58,752 nucleotides of DNA from DASPMP01 sp035248725 (GCA_035248725.1 DATFHG010000071.1:1-58752); one strand, 5' to 3'; counted from the stretch's first letter, positions 16,956 through 24,677 are shown. Made by a program: numbers and translations. The notes: generated by a model from the sequence alone, not told the origin.

Positions 16956-17741
16956 TCACGCGGCCGCCTCGACCTCCAGGACTTCGCCAGGCTCGATGAT
17001 GCGGACGTCGGCCCCGCGCGGGTGCGCCGGCACCAGCGTGCGGAAATGGCGGATGGCATCGTGCGCGCCGGAGGTCACGTGCCGGAAGGTGCCCCAGTGA
17101 TACGGCATGAGATGGCGCGCCCGCAACCGCTGAAACAGCTCGAGCGCATCTTCGCTCGTGAGGTGTCCCTTGCGGAACGACTTCATTTTCCATTGCGGAG
17201 GATGACCGATCGGCAGCAGCGCGACGTCCAGCTCACGCTTGCGCTCCCACAGCGTCCGCGCCACGAGCGCGTGCGACGTATCCAGCAGCGCGGTGTCGCT
17301 CGCGAAGAAACAGCTCTCGCGTGGGCTCTCGAGGAGATAGTGGTTCGTCCCAGCGCGCCAGCGATCGAAGCCGTAGCGATTGCCTTTGTGTGTTGCGGCG
17401 TCCGCGAAGACATCCACCGAGCCGACGCGCGTCTTGCCGTTCGGTGCGAGCGGCACCGCGTGCGTGTACCCGCGCTGCGTGAGCCACTGCGCGACCGCAG
17501 GCGGCGCGTAGAGGGGGACGCTGCTCGGAAGCCGGGACAGCGACCGGAACGAGAGATGATCCGCGTGCGCGTGCGTGAGGAGCACCGCGTCCAATCGCGG
17601 CAGCTGCTCGAGCGGGATGCCGGGGGGACTGACGCGCGGGAGAAATCCGCCGAGCGTGTTCTCGTAGTTCGGGTCGGTGAGAATGCACGCGCCGCCGATC
17701 TCGATCAGCAGTGTCGCGTGGCCGATGTACGTGATTCGCAT
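16956..17741 (-). CDS. MBL-fold metal-dependent hydrolase (UlaG/NAPE-PLD-like)
   Basis: The protein has 261 residues from MRITYIGHATLLIEI, which matches the family start; a GTG 33 nt upstream is possible. The metallo-beta-lactamase motif HAHADH (about 61-66) sits with an early GHAT and a late YHWGTF and LPIGH. These are the metal ligands of the UlaG-like/NAPE-PLD branch that hydrolyses phosphodiester or lactone bonds. It lies between yidC and mnmE, where many bacteria have jag. The placement suggests co-transcription, not necessarily a related function. Confidence 0.85.
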   Translation of the reverse strand: MRITYIGHATLLIEIGGACILTDPNYENTLGGFLPRVSPPGIPLEQLPRLDAVLLTHAHADHLSFRSLSRLPSSVPLYAPPAVAQWLTQRGYTHAVPLAPNGKTRVGSVDVFADAATHKGNRYGFDRWRAGTNHYLLESPRESCFFASDTALLDTSHALVARTLWERKRELDVALLPIGHPPQWKMKSFRKGHLTSEDALELFQRLRARHLMPYHWGTFRHVTSGAHDAIRHFRTLVPAHPRGADVRIIEPGEVLEVEAAA

Positions 17742-17787
17742 GCGCGTCGTCGTGTCCGTGGCCGCACACCGCACCTCACGTGCCGCC

Positions 17788-19473
17788 TCAGCTGCTCGGG
17801 GGAGGCTTCTGGTTCGCGCTGCGCTCCCGGGCCAGCAGCCACTGCTGGGGCAGCGCCGCGACGTTCTGTACGGCGTAATAGAGATTCAGCCCGGACGCGA
17901 AATTCCAGAAGATCGCCGTCATCATTACGGGCATCATGTAGCTCATCGTCTTGCCCTGGGGCGACGGGGGCATGCCGCGCATCCCGATCCACGACAGGAC
18001 GAACATCGACACGCCCATGAACAGCGGCGTGATGTAGTACGGGTCGCGCAGCGACAGGTCCGGCAGCCACAGGAAGGGCACGCCGCGGAGCTCGATCGTA
18101 TTCGAGAAGGCGAAGTACAGCGCGAAGAGAATCGGCATGGGCAGCAGCATCGGCAGGCAACCCATGACGGGCGAGAATGGGCTCATGCCGTGCGACTGGT
18201 ACAGCTTCATCATCGCGTCGCGCTGCTTCTCGGGATCATTCTTGTATTTCCGCTGCAACTCGGTGAGCTCCGGTTGCAGACGTTGCATCGCCATGCTCGA
18301 TCGCATGGCCTTCTGATTCAGCGGCCAGAGCAGGAGCCGAATGGCGATGCCAAGGATGATCAGCACCCATCCGTAGCTGACGTTCAGCGTGTGCCGCATC
18401 CACAGCACGACGCGCATGACGATCGTCGCGAACGGTTGGACGACGCCATGCAGCCAACCACCGTACGGATTCACGTTCTCCAGATCCGCGGCGGTCTTTC
18501 GCAGGTGATCCCACGCCTGTGGTCCCGCAAAGACAGAAAAGGAGAAGTGTCCGTTCGGCGCGAGCAGCTCGGCGGTGGCGTGCACCTGCGTGGCTTCCTT
18601 GCCGGTGCGCGGACCGCCGCGCAGCGCGAGCGACCGGAACGTGGAGTCCGCGCCCTTGCTGCCGGGCACCAGCGCGACGATGAAATACTTGTTGCGCTCC
18701 GCCACCCAACGGATCGCGCCGGTATCGACGCGCGTCGCGAGCGTGTCGAGAGAGCGGAAGCTGATGCTCGTCACTTCGTCGGAGCGCCGCTTGTAGGCGA
18801 CCGACAGGTGCCGGATGTCATCCGTCGCGTTGGCTTCGTCCGATCGGATATGCTGCGGCAGCGTGACCAGCACACGCCATGACGCGCTCGGCGACGCATT
18901 CACGACTCCGCTCACGTGCGTCACGAAGCTGTCGCGCACGAAGGTGTAGGTGAGCGTGATCGGCAAGGCCGCGCTTGCCGTCGTGAAGGTCTGCTCCACC
19001 GTGTTGCCCGCGATGCGCCGCGGCTCGGCGCGAAACGCCACCGTGTCCAGGGCAACCGTGTCCCGGCCGTTGGTGAGTGCCAGGTGAAAGAGTCGATCGC
19101 CTGCGTCCACGATGCTCACCCGCGTGCCCGGTGTTGTTCCGGGACGAAGCGATGTGTAGTCGGGCAGGACGACGCGCACGGGCGTCGCGCCCGGACTCGC
19201 GATGGTGAACTGCGCGCGTTCGGTGCTCACGACCGTGCTCTCCGCGCGCACGACGGGCGGTTGCGTCGCAGGCCGTGATCGCTGTGAATCAACGCTGTCT
19301 GGGTGCGGCGCCACGGCCGGCGCCGATGCTTTTTGTGCGATGCTATCCGGTCGCGCGATCGACGTGGTATCGGTGCGCGGGCGCTTCGGCGCCTTCGCGG
19401 ACGGGAAAAACATCGGCGTCACGACGATGACGATCGCCGTGAGCAGCAGTGCGAGAAGAGTTCGTCGATCCAT
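17788..19473 (-). CDS. yidC: Membrane protein insertase YidC
   Basis: The 561-residue protein has the Gram-negative layout. There is an N-terminal transmembrane helix (about 5-24), a large periplasmic beta domain (about 60-330), then the conserved insertase core of five helices (about 340-550). The core includes MRSSMAMQRLQPELTELQ with the conserved cytoplasmic coiled region and the late SYMMPVMM segment. It inserts membrane proteins alone or with SecYEG. The large periplasmic domain supports a diderm envelope. yidD precedes it by 11 nt. Confidence 0.97.
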   Translation of the reverse strand: MDRRTLLALLLTAIVIVVTPMFFPSAKAPKRPRTDTTSIARPDSIAQKASAPAVAPHPDSVDSQRSRPATQPPVVRAESTVVSTERAQFTIASPGATPVRVVLPDYTSLRPGTTPGTRVSIVDAGDRLFHLALTNGRDTVALDTVAFRAEPRRIAGNTVEQTFTTASAALPITLTYTFVRDSFVTHVSGVVNASPSASWRVLVTLPQHIRSDEANATDDIRHLSVAYKRRSDEVTSISFRSLDTLATRVDTGAIRWVAERNKYFIVALVPGSKGADSTFRSLALRGGPRTGKEATQVHATAELLAPNGHFSFSVFAGPQAWDHLRKTAADLENVNPYGGWLHGVVQPFATIVMRVVLWMRHTLNVSYGWVLIILGIAIRLLLWPLNQKAMRSSMAMQRLQPELTELQRKYKNDPEKQRDAMMKLYQSHGMSPFSPVMGCLPMLLPMPILFALYFAFSNTIELRGVPFLWLPDLSLRDPYYITPLFMGVSMFVLSWIGMRGMPPSPQGKTMSYMMPVMMTAIFWNFASGLNLYYAVQNVAALPQQWLLARERSANQKPPPSS

Positions 19474-19484
19474 TCGGACGTGGA

Positions 19485-19694
19485 TTACGGCACTGGATCA
19501 AATCCGCCGGGCCGGAACGGATGGCAGCGGAGTATGCGTCGCACCGCGAGCCAGGACCCGCGCAGCGCTCCGTGTCGCTCCAGCGCCTCGATGGCGTAGG
19601 CGGAGCAGCTGGGATAGTAGCGACACGACGGCGGTAGCATTGGCCCGATTCCCACCTGATATGCACGGACGCCGAGGATGAGAAGTTTCTTCAC
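19485..19694 (-). CDS. yidD: Membrane protein insertion efficiency factor YidD
   Basis: This 69-residue protein has the family core: an amphipathic N terminus, then PSCRYYPSCSAYAIEAL with its three cysteines, and a C-terminal RCHPFRPGGFDPVP. It is thought to help YidC-dependent insertion at the inner membrane. Its ATG overlaps the rnpA stop by 4 nt, and it precedes yidC, the classic rpmH-rnpA-yidD-yidC order. Confidence 0.95.
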   Translation of the reverse strand: MKKLLILGVRAYQVGIGPMLPPSCRYYPSCSAYAIEALERHGALRGSWLAVRRILRCHPFRPGGFDPVP

Positions 19695-19954
19695 GCGTCG
19701 CCGGCGAGGTGCGTCGGGAGACGGTCAATGTCGTCACGCAATCGGTCGAACGCCGCCTTGTACGCGTCGGGTCGGGCGCGGATGATGACGTCGAATGAAT
19801 GTGGCAGCGGCAGCAGGCGAATTCGGCTGAGCTCTCGAAGGCGTCGCTTCAGGCGATTGCGCCGCACGGCTGTCGTTCCGTACTTGGGCACGACGATCCC
19901 GACGCGGAGGAAGCCGGCGGACGAACTCAGGACACTGACGTCGAGGAAGCGCAT
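19691..19954 (-). CDS. rnpA: Ribonuclease P protein component (5' end uncertain, no canonical start)
   Basis: From ATG 19954 only 87 residues result. They include the RNR core (GTTAVRRNRLKRRLRE) that binds RNase P RNA. In the same frame the family's N-terminal sequence clearly continues upstream: LTRSTDIERVVREGRRV is encoded at about 19957-20010. From 19957 up to the next in-frame stop at 20108 there is no ATG, GTG, TTG or CTG. The true protein probably starts between the rpmH stop (20040) and about 20010 with a rare codon, or the base sequence contains an error. RnpA joins rnpB RNA to mature tRNA 5' ends. Confidence 0.88.
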   Translation of the reverse strand: MRFLDVSVLSSSAGFLRVGIVVPKYGTTAVRRNRLKRRLRELSRIRLLPLPHSFDVIIRARPDAYKAAFDRLRDDIDRLPTHLAGDA

Positions 19955-20039
19955 CCGAACGCGGCGTCCCTCGCGAACGACGCGCTCGATGTCGGTGCTT
20001 CGGGTGAGCCGTCGAGCGCGCGGGTTGCCGAGCGCCGAC

Positions 20040-20204
20040 TCAGGCGCCGGCGTACTTGCTGGGCAGCTGGACCGTGAGACGCTTGCGTCCCTTCTTGCGC
20101 CTGCGGCTCAGCGTCTCGCGCCCCCACTTGGTCTCCATGCGCGCGCGGAAGCCGTGCGTTTTGATCCGGCGCTTGTTGCGGGGGCGGTACGTGGGCTTGC
20201 CCAT
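20040..20204 (-). CDS. rpmH: 50S ribosomal protein L34
   Basis: This 54-residue basic protein reads KTHGFRARMETKWGRE then LSRRRKKGRKRL, the L34 signature; the N terminus is MGKPTYRPRNKRR. It is a structural protein of the large ribosomal subunit. It lies divergently from dnaA across about 206 bp and heads the rpmH-rnpA-yidD-yidC block. Its stop lies at the very region where rnpA should begin, so rnpA translation may be coupled to it. Confidence 0.97.
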   Translation of the reverse strand: MGKPTYRPRNKRRIKTHGFRARMETKWGRETLSRRRKKGRKRLTVQLPSKYAGA

Positions 20205-20294
20205 CTCGTGCTCCGAAACGTGTAAGAGAAGGATTGCGTGGAGGGAATGTGATTCCGGATCGTCCCTCGGAAGCGTCCCTCTCGTCGGGCGGTA

Positions 20295-20323
20295 AACCTA
20301 TCCGCGACCACAACATAACTCAA
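20295..20323 (-). promoter_or_regulatory. Candidate promoter of rpmH
   Basis: On the minus strand TTGAGT and TAGGTT are separated by exactly 17 nt. The first transcribed base would be about 95 nt upstream of the rpmH ATG. The match to sigma70 is fair, and the position between divergent rpmH and dnaA is right. Confidence 0.45.
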
Positions 20324-20341
20324 GCGGAGCCGAGTGCGTTG

Positions 20342-20370
20342 TTGCTAATTCAAAAGGCCGCGCATAGCTT
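20342..20370 (+). promoter_or_regulatory. Candidate promoter of dnaA
   Basis: TTGCTA and TAGCTT are separated by 17 nt, about 40 nt upstream of the dnaA GTG. A DnaA-box match lies just downstream of the predicted start point, which would fit autorepression. Confidence 0.45.
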
Positions 20371-20387
20371 CGCGCTCCCTCGCGCAG

Positions 20388-20396
20388 TTTTCCACA
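20388..20396 (+). promoter_or_regulatory. DnaA box in the dnaA leader
   Basis: TTTTCCACA matches the relaxed DnaA-box consensus TTWTNCACA at all nine positions. It lies 15 nt upstream of the dnaA start codon. Confidence 0.6.
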
Positions 20397-20410
20397 CCGA
20401 CATCGCCGTC

Positions 20411-21790
20411 GTGACTCTTACCGCACAAGAAGCCTGGACGCGACTACTGGATCGCGCGCGGCAGGAGTTGCCGGAGCAGACGTTCAAGACGTGGCTCGAA
20501 CCGACGGAGCCATTGAAGCTCGAGGGCGAAAAGCTGTTCGTCGGCGCGCCGGACCGGTTCGCGGCAGAGTGGAACGAGTCCAAACATTCCGAGCTGCTGC
20601 GATCGCTGGCGCCGGTGGCTTTGGGTCATCCTCTGTCCGTTGTTTTCCAGGTCAACGAGGAGCGTCGGCGGCGTCCGCAGATGGATCTGTTCGTCGCGGA
20701 GGCGCCAAAAGCCGGCCAGCCAGCCGATCAGGAACGCGCCATCAATGCGCCGCCATTAAGTGACAGATACGTCTTCGACCATTTCGTCATCGGGAAGTCA
20801 AACGAGCTCGCTGCCGCTGCTGCCCATGCGGTCGCGCAAGCACCCGGCAAGGTCTACAACCCGCTCTTCATCTACGGAGAAACGGGTCTCGGCAAGACAC
20901 ACCTCATGCAGGCCATCGCGCACGAAATCCTGCGCGATGAGCCGCGCAGCCGGATCACCTACCTGGGCACCGAGCAGTTCACCAATGAGCTCATCGCGGC
21001 CATCCAGAACCGCACGACGGGCGAATTCCGGCGGCGCTTTCGTGAGACCGACCTGCTCCTGGTCGACGACATCCATTTCCTGAAGGGCAAGGAGACGACG
21101 CAGGAAGAGTTCTTCCACACCTTCAACGCGCTCTACGAGGCTGGTCGCCAGATCGTGCTCACCAGCGATCGCCCGCCGTCGGAAATCCCCGGACTGGAAG
21201 CCAGGCTCGTGAGCCGGTTCCAGTGGGGAATGGTCGCTGACATCGAACCCCCCGACCTCGAGCATCGCATCGCGATTCTGCGCCAGAAGGCCGCCCTGGA
21301 TCACCTCGAGATGACGCTCCCCGAAGAAGTGATCCGCTTCATCGCCGAGAACGTGCGCTCGAGCGTGCGGGAGCTGGAAGGGTCCATCATCAAGTTGCTG
21401 GCGTATGCGTCGCTCAAGCACCAGGAGATCACGATCGACCTCGCGCGCGAGGCGCTCCGTGACAAGTTGCGCCCGCTGGCGGCTGCGGGTGCCGTGGGAC
21501 TCACCACCTACGCCATTCAGGACGCAGTCGCCAAGGAATGGGGCGTTACCGCCGAAGGACTTCGGTCCAAGACGCGTACGAAAAATCTCACCGTTCCGCG
21601 GCAGGTCGCGATGTTCCTGATGCGGGAAATGCTGGGCATGCAGCTGGTCGAAATCGGCGCTTCGTTCGGCGGCCGCGATCACTCCACGGTCATTCACAGC
21701 CTCGAGCGGGCGACCGGCATGATCGCGGAGGAGCCGGCGACAGCCCAGCGCATTTCGCGGCTCCGCACCCAACTGGAAGCGCTGCGGTGA
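20411..21790 (+). CDS. dnaA: Chromosomal replication initiator protein DnaA
   Basis: The protein has 459 residues from GTG 20411, chosen because the DnaA domain I pattern (AWTRLLDRARQELPEQTF) begins just after it. Domain II is short (about 85-115). The AAA+ domain has Walker A GETGLGKTH near 156 and Walker B LLLVDDIHF near 215. The C-terminal DnaA-box-binding helix-turn-helix has the hallmark GGRDHSTVIHS near 420. It opens oriC and loads the helicase. The downstream spacer to dnaN carries the predicted origin. Confidence 0.98.
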   Translation: MTLTAQEAWTRLLDRARQELPEQTFKTWLEPTEPLKLEGEKLFVGAPDRFAAEWNESKHSELLRSLAPVALGHPLSVVFQVNEERRRRPQMDLFVAEAPKAGQPADQERAINAPPLSDRYVFDHFVIGKSNELAAAAAHAVAQAPGKVYNPLFIYGETGLGKTHLMQAIAHEILRDEPRSRITYLGTEQFTNELIAAIQNRTTGEFRRRFRETDLLLVDDIHFLKGKETTQEEFFHTFNALYEAGRQIVLTSDRPPSEIPGLEARLVSRFQWGMVADIEPPDLEHRIAILRQKAALDHLEMTLPEEVIRFIAENVRSSVRELEGSIIKLLAYASLKHQEITIDLAREALRDKLRPLAAAGAVGLTTYAIQDAVAKEWGVTAEGLRSKTRTKNLTVPRQVAMFLMREMLGMQLVEIGASFGGRDHSTVIHSLERATGMIAEEPATAQRISRLRTQLEALR

Positions 21791-22069
21791 GCCATGGTGA
21801 AAACGAGCGCGAACACCAACACCGGCGATCGACTAAGTCACACCTCTCCACATGGAAATCGTGTTGGCTGCCGCGCGCAGCACCGGAATGTGGAGCGACC
21901 GCCCGGTCCACAATTCATTCACATTTTCCGACGCTAGCAAAGCACTTGCGCCGCATTAAGTTGTAGCGGCCATCCACATGCCGACGCTCACTACTACTAC
22001 TACTAGATAGTTCTCTATATAGAGCGTTAGAAGGACTTCCGTGCGTCCTCCACATTTTGAGGATCGTTG
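21791..22069. other. Predicted replication origin oriC between dnaA and dnaN
   Basis: The 279-bp gene-free spacer holds a cluster of TCCACA-cored 9-mers. Forward copies end at 21852, 21912, 21978 and 22054; a reverse copy is at 21889-21897; TCATTCACA is at 21915-21923. The 21970-21978 copy (CCATCCACA, 7 of 9 to consensus) is followed by GC-rich bases, then five CTA triplets (21991-22005), then AT-rich sequence (TAGTTCTCTATATAGAG). This order matches the basal unwinding system described in Bacillus subtilis and many other bacteria. The position is the usual one. Confidence 0.82.
21991..22005 (+). repeat. DnaA-trio tract, (CTA)5
   Basis: Five perfect CTA triplets on the plus strand equal 3'-GAT-5' repeats on the other strand, the DnaA-trio element that guides DnaA filament growth during strand opening. 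It begins 12 nt after a DnaA-box-like site and leads into AT-rich DNA. Confidence 0.75.
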
Positions 22070-23182
22070 ATGCGCTTCACGATTTCTCGTGAGAAGCTGC
22101 AAGAGGGCCTGACCGCAGTGGCAGCGACAGTACCGGCAAAGACCACACTGCCGGTGTTGGCGAACATTCTCATCGAAACCACGGACAAGGGCATCCGTCT
22201 TTCCGGGACCGATCTCGACATTGCGGTGAGCACGGAAGTGAGCGCGGACGTGGATGCGCAGGGCGCGATCACGATTCCCGCGAAGAAACTCGCCGAGATC
22301 GCCCGCGAACTGCCGCCGTCTCCCGTGAAGATCGCCGCGGCGGGCGAACAGCGCGTGACGCTCGACTGCGGCCGTTCGCACTTCAAGATCCTTGGCTTGC
22401 CGAAAGACGAGTTTCCCAGCTTTCCCGCGGTGAAGTTCCAGGACAGCTGGCGCGTGCGCGCCGGTGATCTGCGCAAGCTGATCGATCACACGGCGTTCGC
22501 GGTGAGCACGGAGGAGAGTCGTCCCATCCTCAATGGCGTGCTCTGGGAGCTGCGGGCCGAGTTGATGCGCATGGTGGCGACCAACGGACATCGTCTCGCG
22601 AAGATGGAAGTGCCGATTGCCGCTGCGGGCGCGCCGTCCAGCGATCTCATCGTTCCTCCCAAGGCGCTGGACCAGATCCGGCGCCTGTTCCCGGAGGACG
22701 AGGAGCTCGAGATCGCGCGCGGCGACAACCATCTCGGATTCCGGTCGCCGTTCACCGCGGTGTACACGCGTCTGATCGAAGGCCCGTACCCGAACTATCA
22801 GCAGGTCATCCCGAAGGACAACGACAAGAATGCCGTCGCGGACAAGGTCGCGCTCACCCAGGCGTTGAAGCGCATGTCGGTGATCGCGTCGGACCAGACG
22901 CACCGCATCCGCCTGTCCTTCAACCAGGCGCTGCTGCGCTTCAGCGTGCAGACGCCGGATCTCGGAGAAGCGACGGACGAATTGCCGGTGCGCTATAACG
23001 GCGATCCGCTCGACATCGGCTTCAACGCGAACTACCTGCTCGAGATTCTCCGCTACATCCCGACGGATGAAGTGAAGCTCACCTTCAAGGCGCCCGAACG
23101 CGCGGCGACGCTCGAGCCCGAAGGGTGGAGCGATCCGGCGCAGTATCTCACGTTGGTGATGCCGCTGCGGCTCGTCGACTGA
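22070..23182 (+). CDS. dnaN: DNA polymerase III beta sliding clamp
   Basis: The 370-residue protein has the three repeated clamp domains. Domain 1 begins MRFTISREKLQEGLTAVAA; a middle segment reads FAVSTEESRPILNGVLW (the classic clamp motif), and the C terminus ends YLTLVMPLRLVD. I use ATG 22070, one codon after a TTG, with GAGG 5 nt upstream. The ring tethers polymerases and repair proteins to DNA. The HolA subunit that helps load it is encoded in the left arm. Confidence 0.98.
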   Translation: MRFTISREKLQEGLTAVAATVPAKTTLPVLANILIETTDKGIRLSGTDLDIAVSTEVSADVDAQGAITIPAKKLAEIARELPPSPVKIAAAGEQRVTLDCGRSHFKILGLPKDEFPSFPAVKFQDSWRVRAGDLRKLIDHTAFAVSTEESRPILNGVLWELRAELMRMVATNGHRLAKMEVPIAAAGAPSSDLIVPPKALDQIRRLFPEDEELEIARGDNHLGFRSPFTAVYTRLIEGPYPNYQQVIPKDNDKNAVADKVALTQALKRMSVIASDQTHRIRLSFNQALLRFSVQTPDLGEATDELPVRYNGDPLDIGFNANYLLEILRYIPTDEVKLTFKAPERAATLEPEGWSDPAQYLTLVMPLRLVD

Positions 23183-23191
23183 GGCAGTCGA

Positions 23192-23245
23192 GAGTTGGGA
23201 GAAGGGAGTTGAGAGCAAAGACCCCCAACGCCCCACTCCCAACTC
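23192..23245. repeat. 10-bp perfect inverted repeat between dnaN and rnpB
   Basis: GAGTTGGGAG (23192-23201) and CTCCCAACTC (23236-23245) face each other across 34 nt in the convergent gap after dnaN and before the rnpB 3' end. There is no T-run. It may form a shared 3' hairpin for both transcripts. Confidence 0.5.
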
Positions 23246-23257
23246 GCAACCAGCGCC

Positions 23258-23622
23258 GTTCCGGCCTGTAAGCCGGGTTCTGTCCCGCCGAAGCGGTGAC
23301 GGTCATTCCTCTGGGAGCGCGGTCGCCCACGCCCTCTAGCAGCCTACCCGCAGTGTCTTGATCGAGCCGGGCCGGCTCTCACTGCCTATTTGGCCTTTCT
23401 CCAACCGAGGTTTACCCTGCCGGCGCTGTTACCATCGCCGCGGTGGGCTCTTACCCCACCTTTTCACCCTTGCCTGAGCCCGAAGGCCATCGGCGGTGTG
23501 TTTTCTGTGGCACTCTCTGTAGCGGCGGCTCACGCCGGCCGCCCCCAGGCGTTACCTGGCGGTTCGCCCTGTGGAGCCCGGACTTTCCTCGAGATTTCTC
23601 CCGCGACCGTCCGGCCGGAACT
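23258..23622 (-). ncRNA. rnpB: RNase P RNA, bacterial class A
   Basis: On the minus strand the near-universal core is obvious. GAGGAAAGTCCGGGCTCC occurs near the 5' end (23572-23590), with CACAGAAAACA and AGGGTGAAAAGGTG in the middle. GGAGAAAGGCCAAATAGG follows, then AGAACCCGGCTTACAGGCCGG near the 3' end. The ends are placed by pairing GTTCCGGCC (5') with GGCCGGAAC (3') as helix P1, so each is good to a few bases. It is the catalytic RNA that trims tRNA 5' leaders. It begins immediately after the stop codon of the pseudokinase gene. Confidence 0.96.
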
Positions 23623-24515
23623 CACGCACGTCGGAATATAGCGGCGATCGTTCTCGCGAGCCCGCCGCCCGCGGCTCGCGCTTCTGAGTTTTCATGCGTC
23701 GCGCTGTGTTTCGCCCGCGTCGCGTCGAGGGCCGATGCGAATGCGCCGGCCGTGGGCCAGCGGTCTTCGGGTTCCTGCTCGATGGCCCGTAGCACCGCAG
23801 CGATGACTCGGTCGGCCTGCGTCGTGTTTCTGCCGTCGGACGTGGGTTCATCGGGAAGCACGGTCGCCATCACGAACGACGTCGTGCGGCCGCCGAAAGG
23901 CGCCTTGCCGGTCAGCAACTCGTACAGCACCGCGCCCAGCGCATACACATCACCGCGCGGATCCGCCGGCGCTCCGTCGCGGTGCTCGGGTGCGACATAG
24001 ACACTGTCGCAGAGCTGACCGACCGCCGCGCGTGCGTCCATGCCGCCAGCGATGAGTGCGGGAAGCAGCCCGAACGACTCGAGCAGCAGTGCGCCGTCCA
24101 CCGTCATGCGCGCGCGGTCGGCCGTGATGGCACCGTGCACTGCCCCCGACCGATGCACCACGTCGAGCGCACGTGCCGCTCCGCAGCCGAGCGCGGCGAC
24201 CTGGTCGCTCGTGAGGGTGCGGCGCGCGGCAGACGCGGTTTCCTCCCGCGCGTAAATGCAGTGCAACCCATGATCGTCATCCGTGCACGCAACGACACGC
24301 GCGATACCGTCGACGCGGTGCTTCGCGGCGCGGCACATGGAGTCGACGAAGGCGCGGCGTTCCGGCAGCCCAGCGGCCAGACGCTCGTCCACCACGAGGA
24401 TGGTGACTGGGTTGCCGTCGGCGGACACCGCGGAGAATCGCGGCCCCTCGGGCATTCGATCGAGCGGCGCGACGTCGGCGTATCGCGCGCGCAGGGCGGC
24501 AATATCGAATTCCAT
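23622..24515 (-). CDS. Protein-kinase-like protein lacking catalytic residues (pseudokinase)
   Basis: The 297-residue protein (ATG 24515) keeps the C-lobe scaffold of Hanks-type kinases. VYVAPEHRDG corresponds to the APE region, DPRGDVYALGAVLYELLTG to subdomain IX, and a C-terminal EPEDRWPTAGAFASAL corresponds to subdomain XI. Where HRDLKPEN should be it reads VHGAITADR, and where DFG should be it reads ESFG. No glycine-rich loop or clear catalytic lysine is visible. Phosphotransfer is therefore unlikely and a scaffold or sensor role more so. It has no membrane segment. An active kinase is encoded about 3.3 kb away. Confidence 0.78.
   Translation of the reverse strand: MEFDIAALRARYADVAPLDRMPEGPRFSAVSADGNPVTILVVDERLAAGLPERRAFVDSMCRAAKHRVDGIARVVACTDDDHGLHCIYAREETASAARRTLTSDQVAALGCGAARALDVVHRSGAVHGAITADRARMTVDGALLLESFGLLPALIAGGMDARAAVGQLCDSVYVAPEHRDGAPADPRGDVYALGAVLYELLTGKAPFGGRTTSFVMATVLPDEPTSDGRNTTQADRVIAAVLRAIEQEPEDRWPTAGAFASALDATRAKHSATHENSEARAAGGGLARTIAAIFRRA
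23635..23640 (-). promoter_or_regulatory. Possible -10 element for rnpB inside the pseudokinase 3' end
   Basis: TATATT on the minus strand lies about 12 nt upstream of the predicted rnpB 5' end, within the last codons of the upstream gene. No convincing -35 is visible. Processing from a longer transcript is the alternative. Confidence 0.4.
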
Positions 24516-24677
24516 GTTCACGGCGAAGCGGTGAGGGCGGCGCACTAACTACTCACGTGGCCGCGTGTTCGGCAAGACGTTGGTCATGCTCGAAACGCTT
24601 CGACACGAGCCGCTGACCGCGCGATGACGCCGCGGTCTATCGTGTCGCTCACAGGCGCCGATGCGGGAGCCACACGC

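Noticed and set aside
17677..18882. 401-codon + strand open frame across yidC
   Set aside because: Antisense shadow of yidC, His/Arg-rich, no domain.
21991..22005. (CTA)5 as a plain microsatellite
   Set aside because: Position after a DnaA-box-like site and a GC spacer, and before AT-rich DNA, between dnaA and dnaN, fits the DnaA-trio better than a random repeat.
21956..23242. 428-codon minus-strand open frame across dnaN
   Set aside because: Shadow of dnaN, and it would run through the oriC repeats; no recognisable domain.
23192..23245. Inverted repeat after dnaN as a Rho-independent terminator
   Set aside because: The stem is perfect but the loop is 34 nt and no T-run follows on either strand, so I list it only as a repeat.
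23390..23641. + strand open frame inside the rnpB region
   Set aside because: The sequence is the complement of conserved RNase P RNA; the reading frame is chance.
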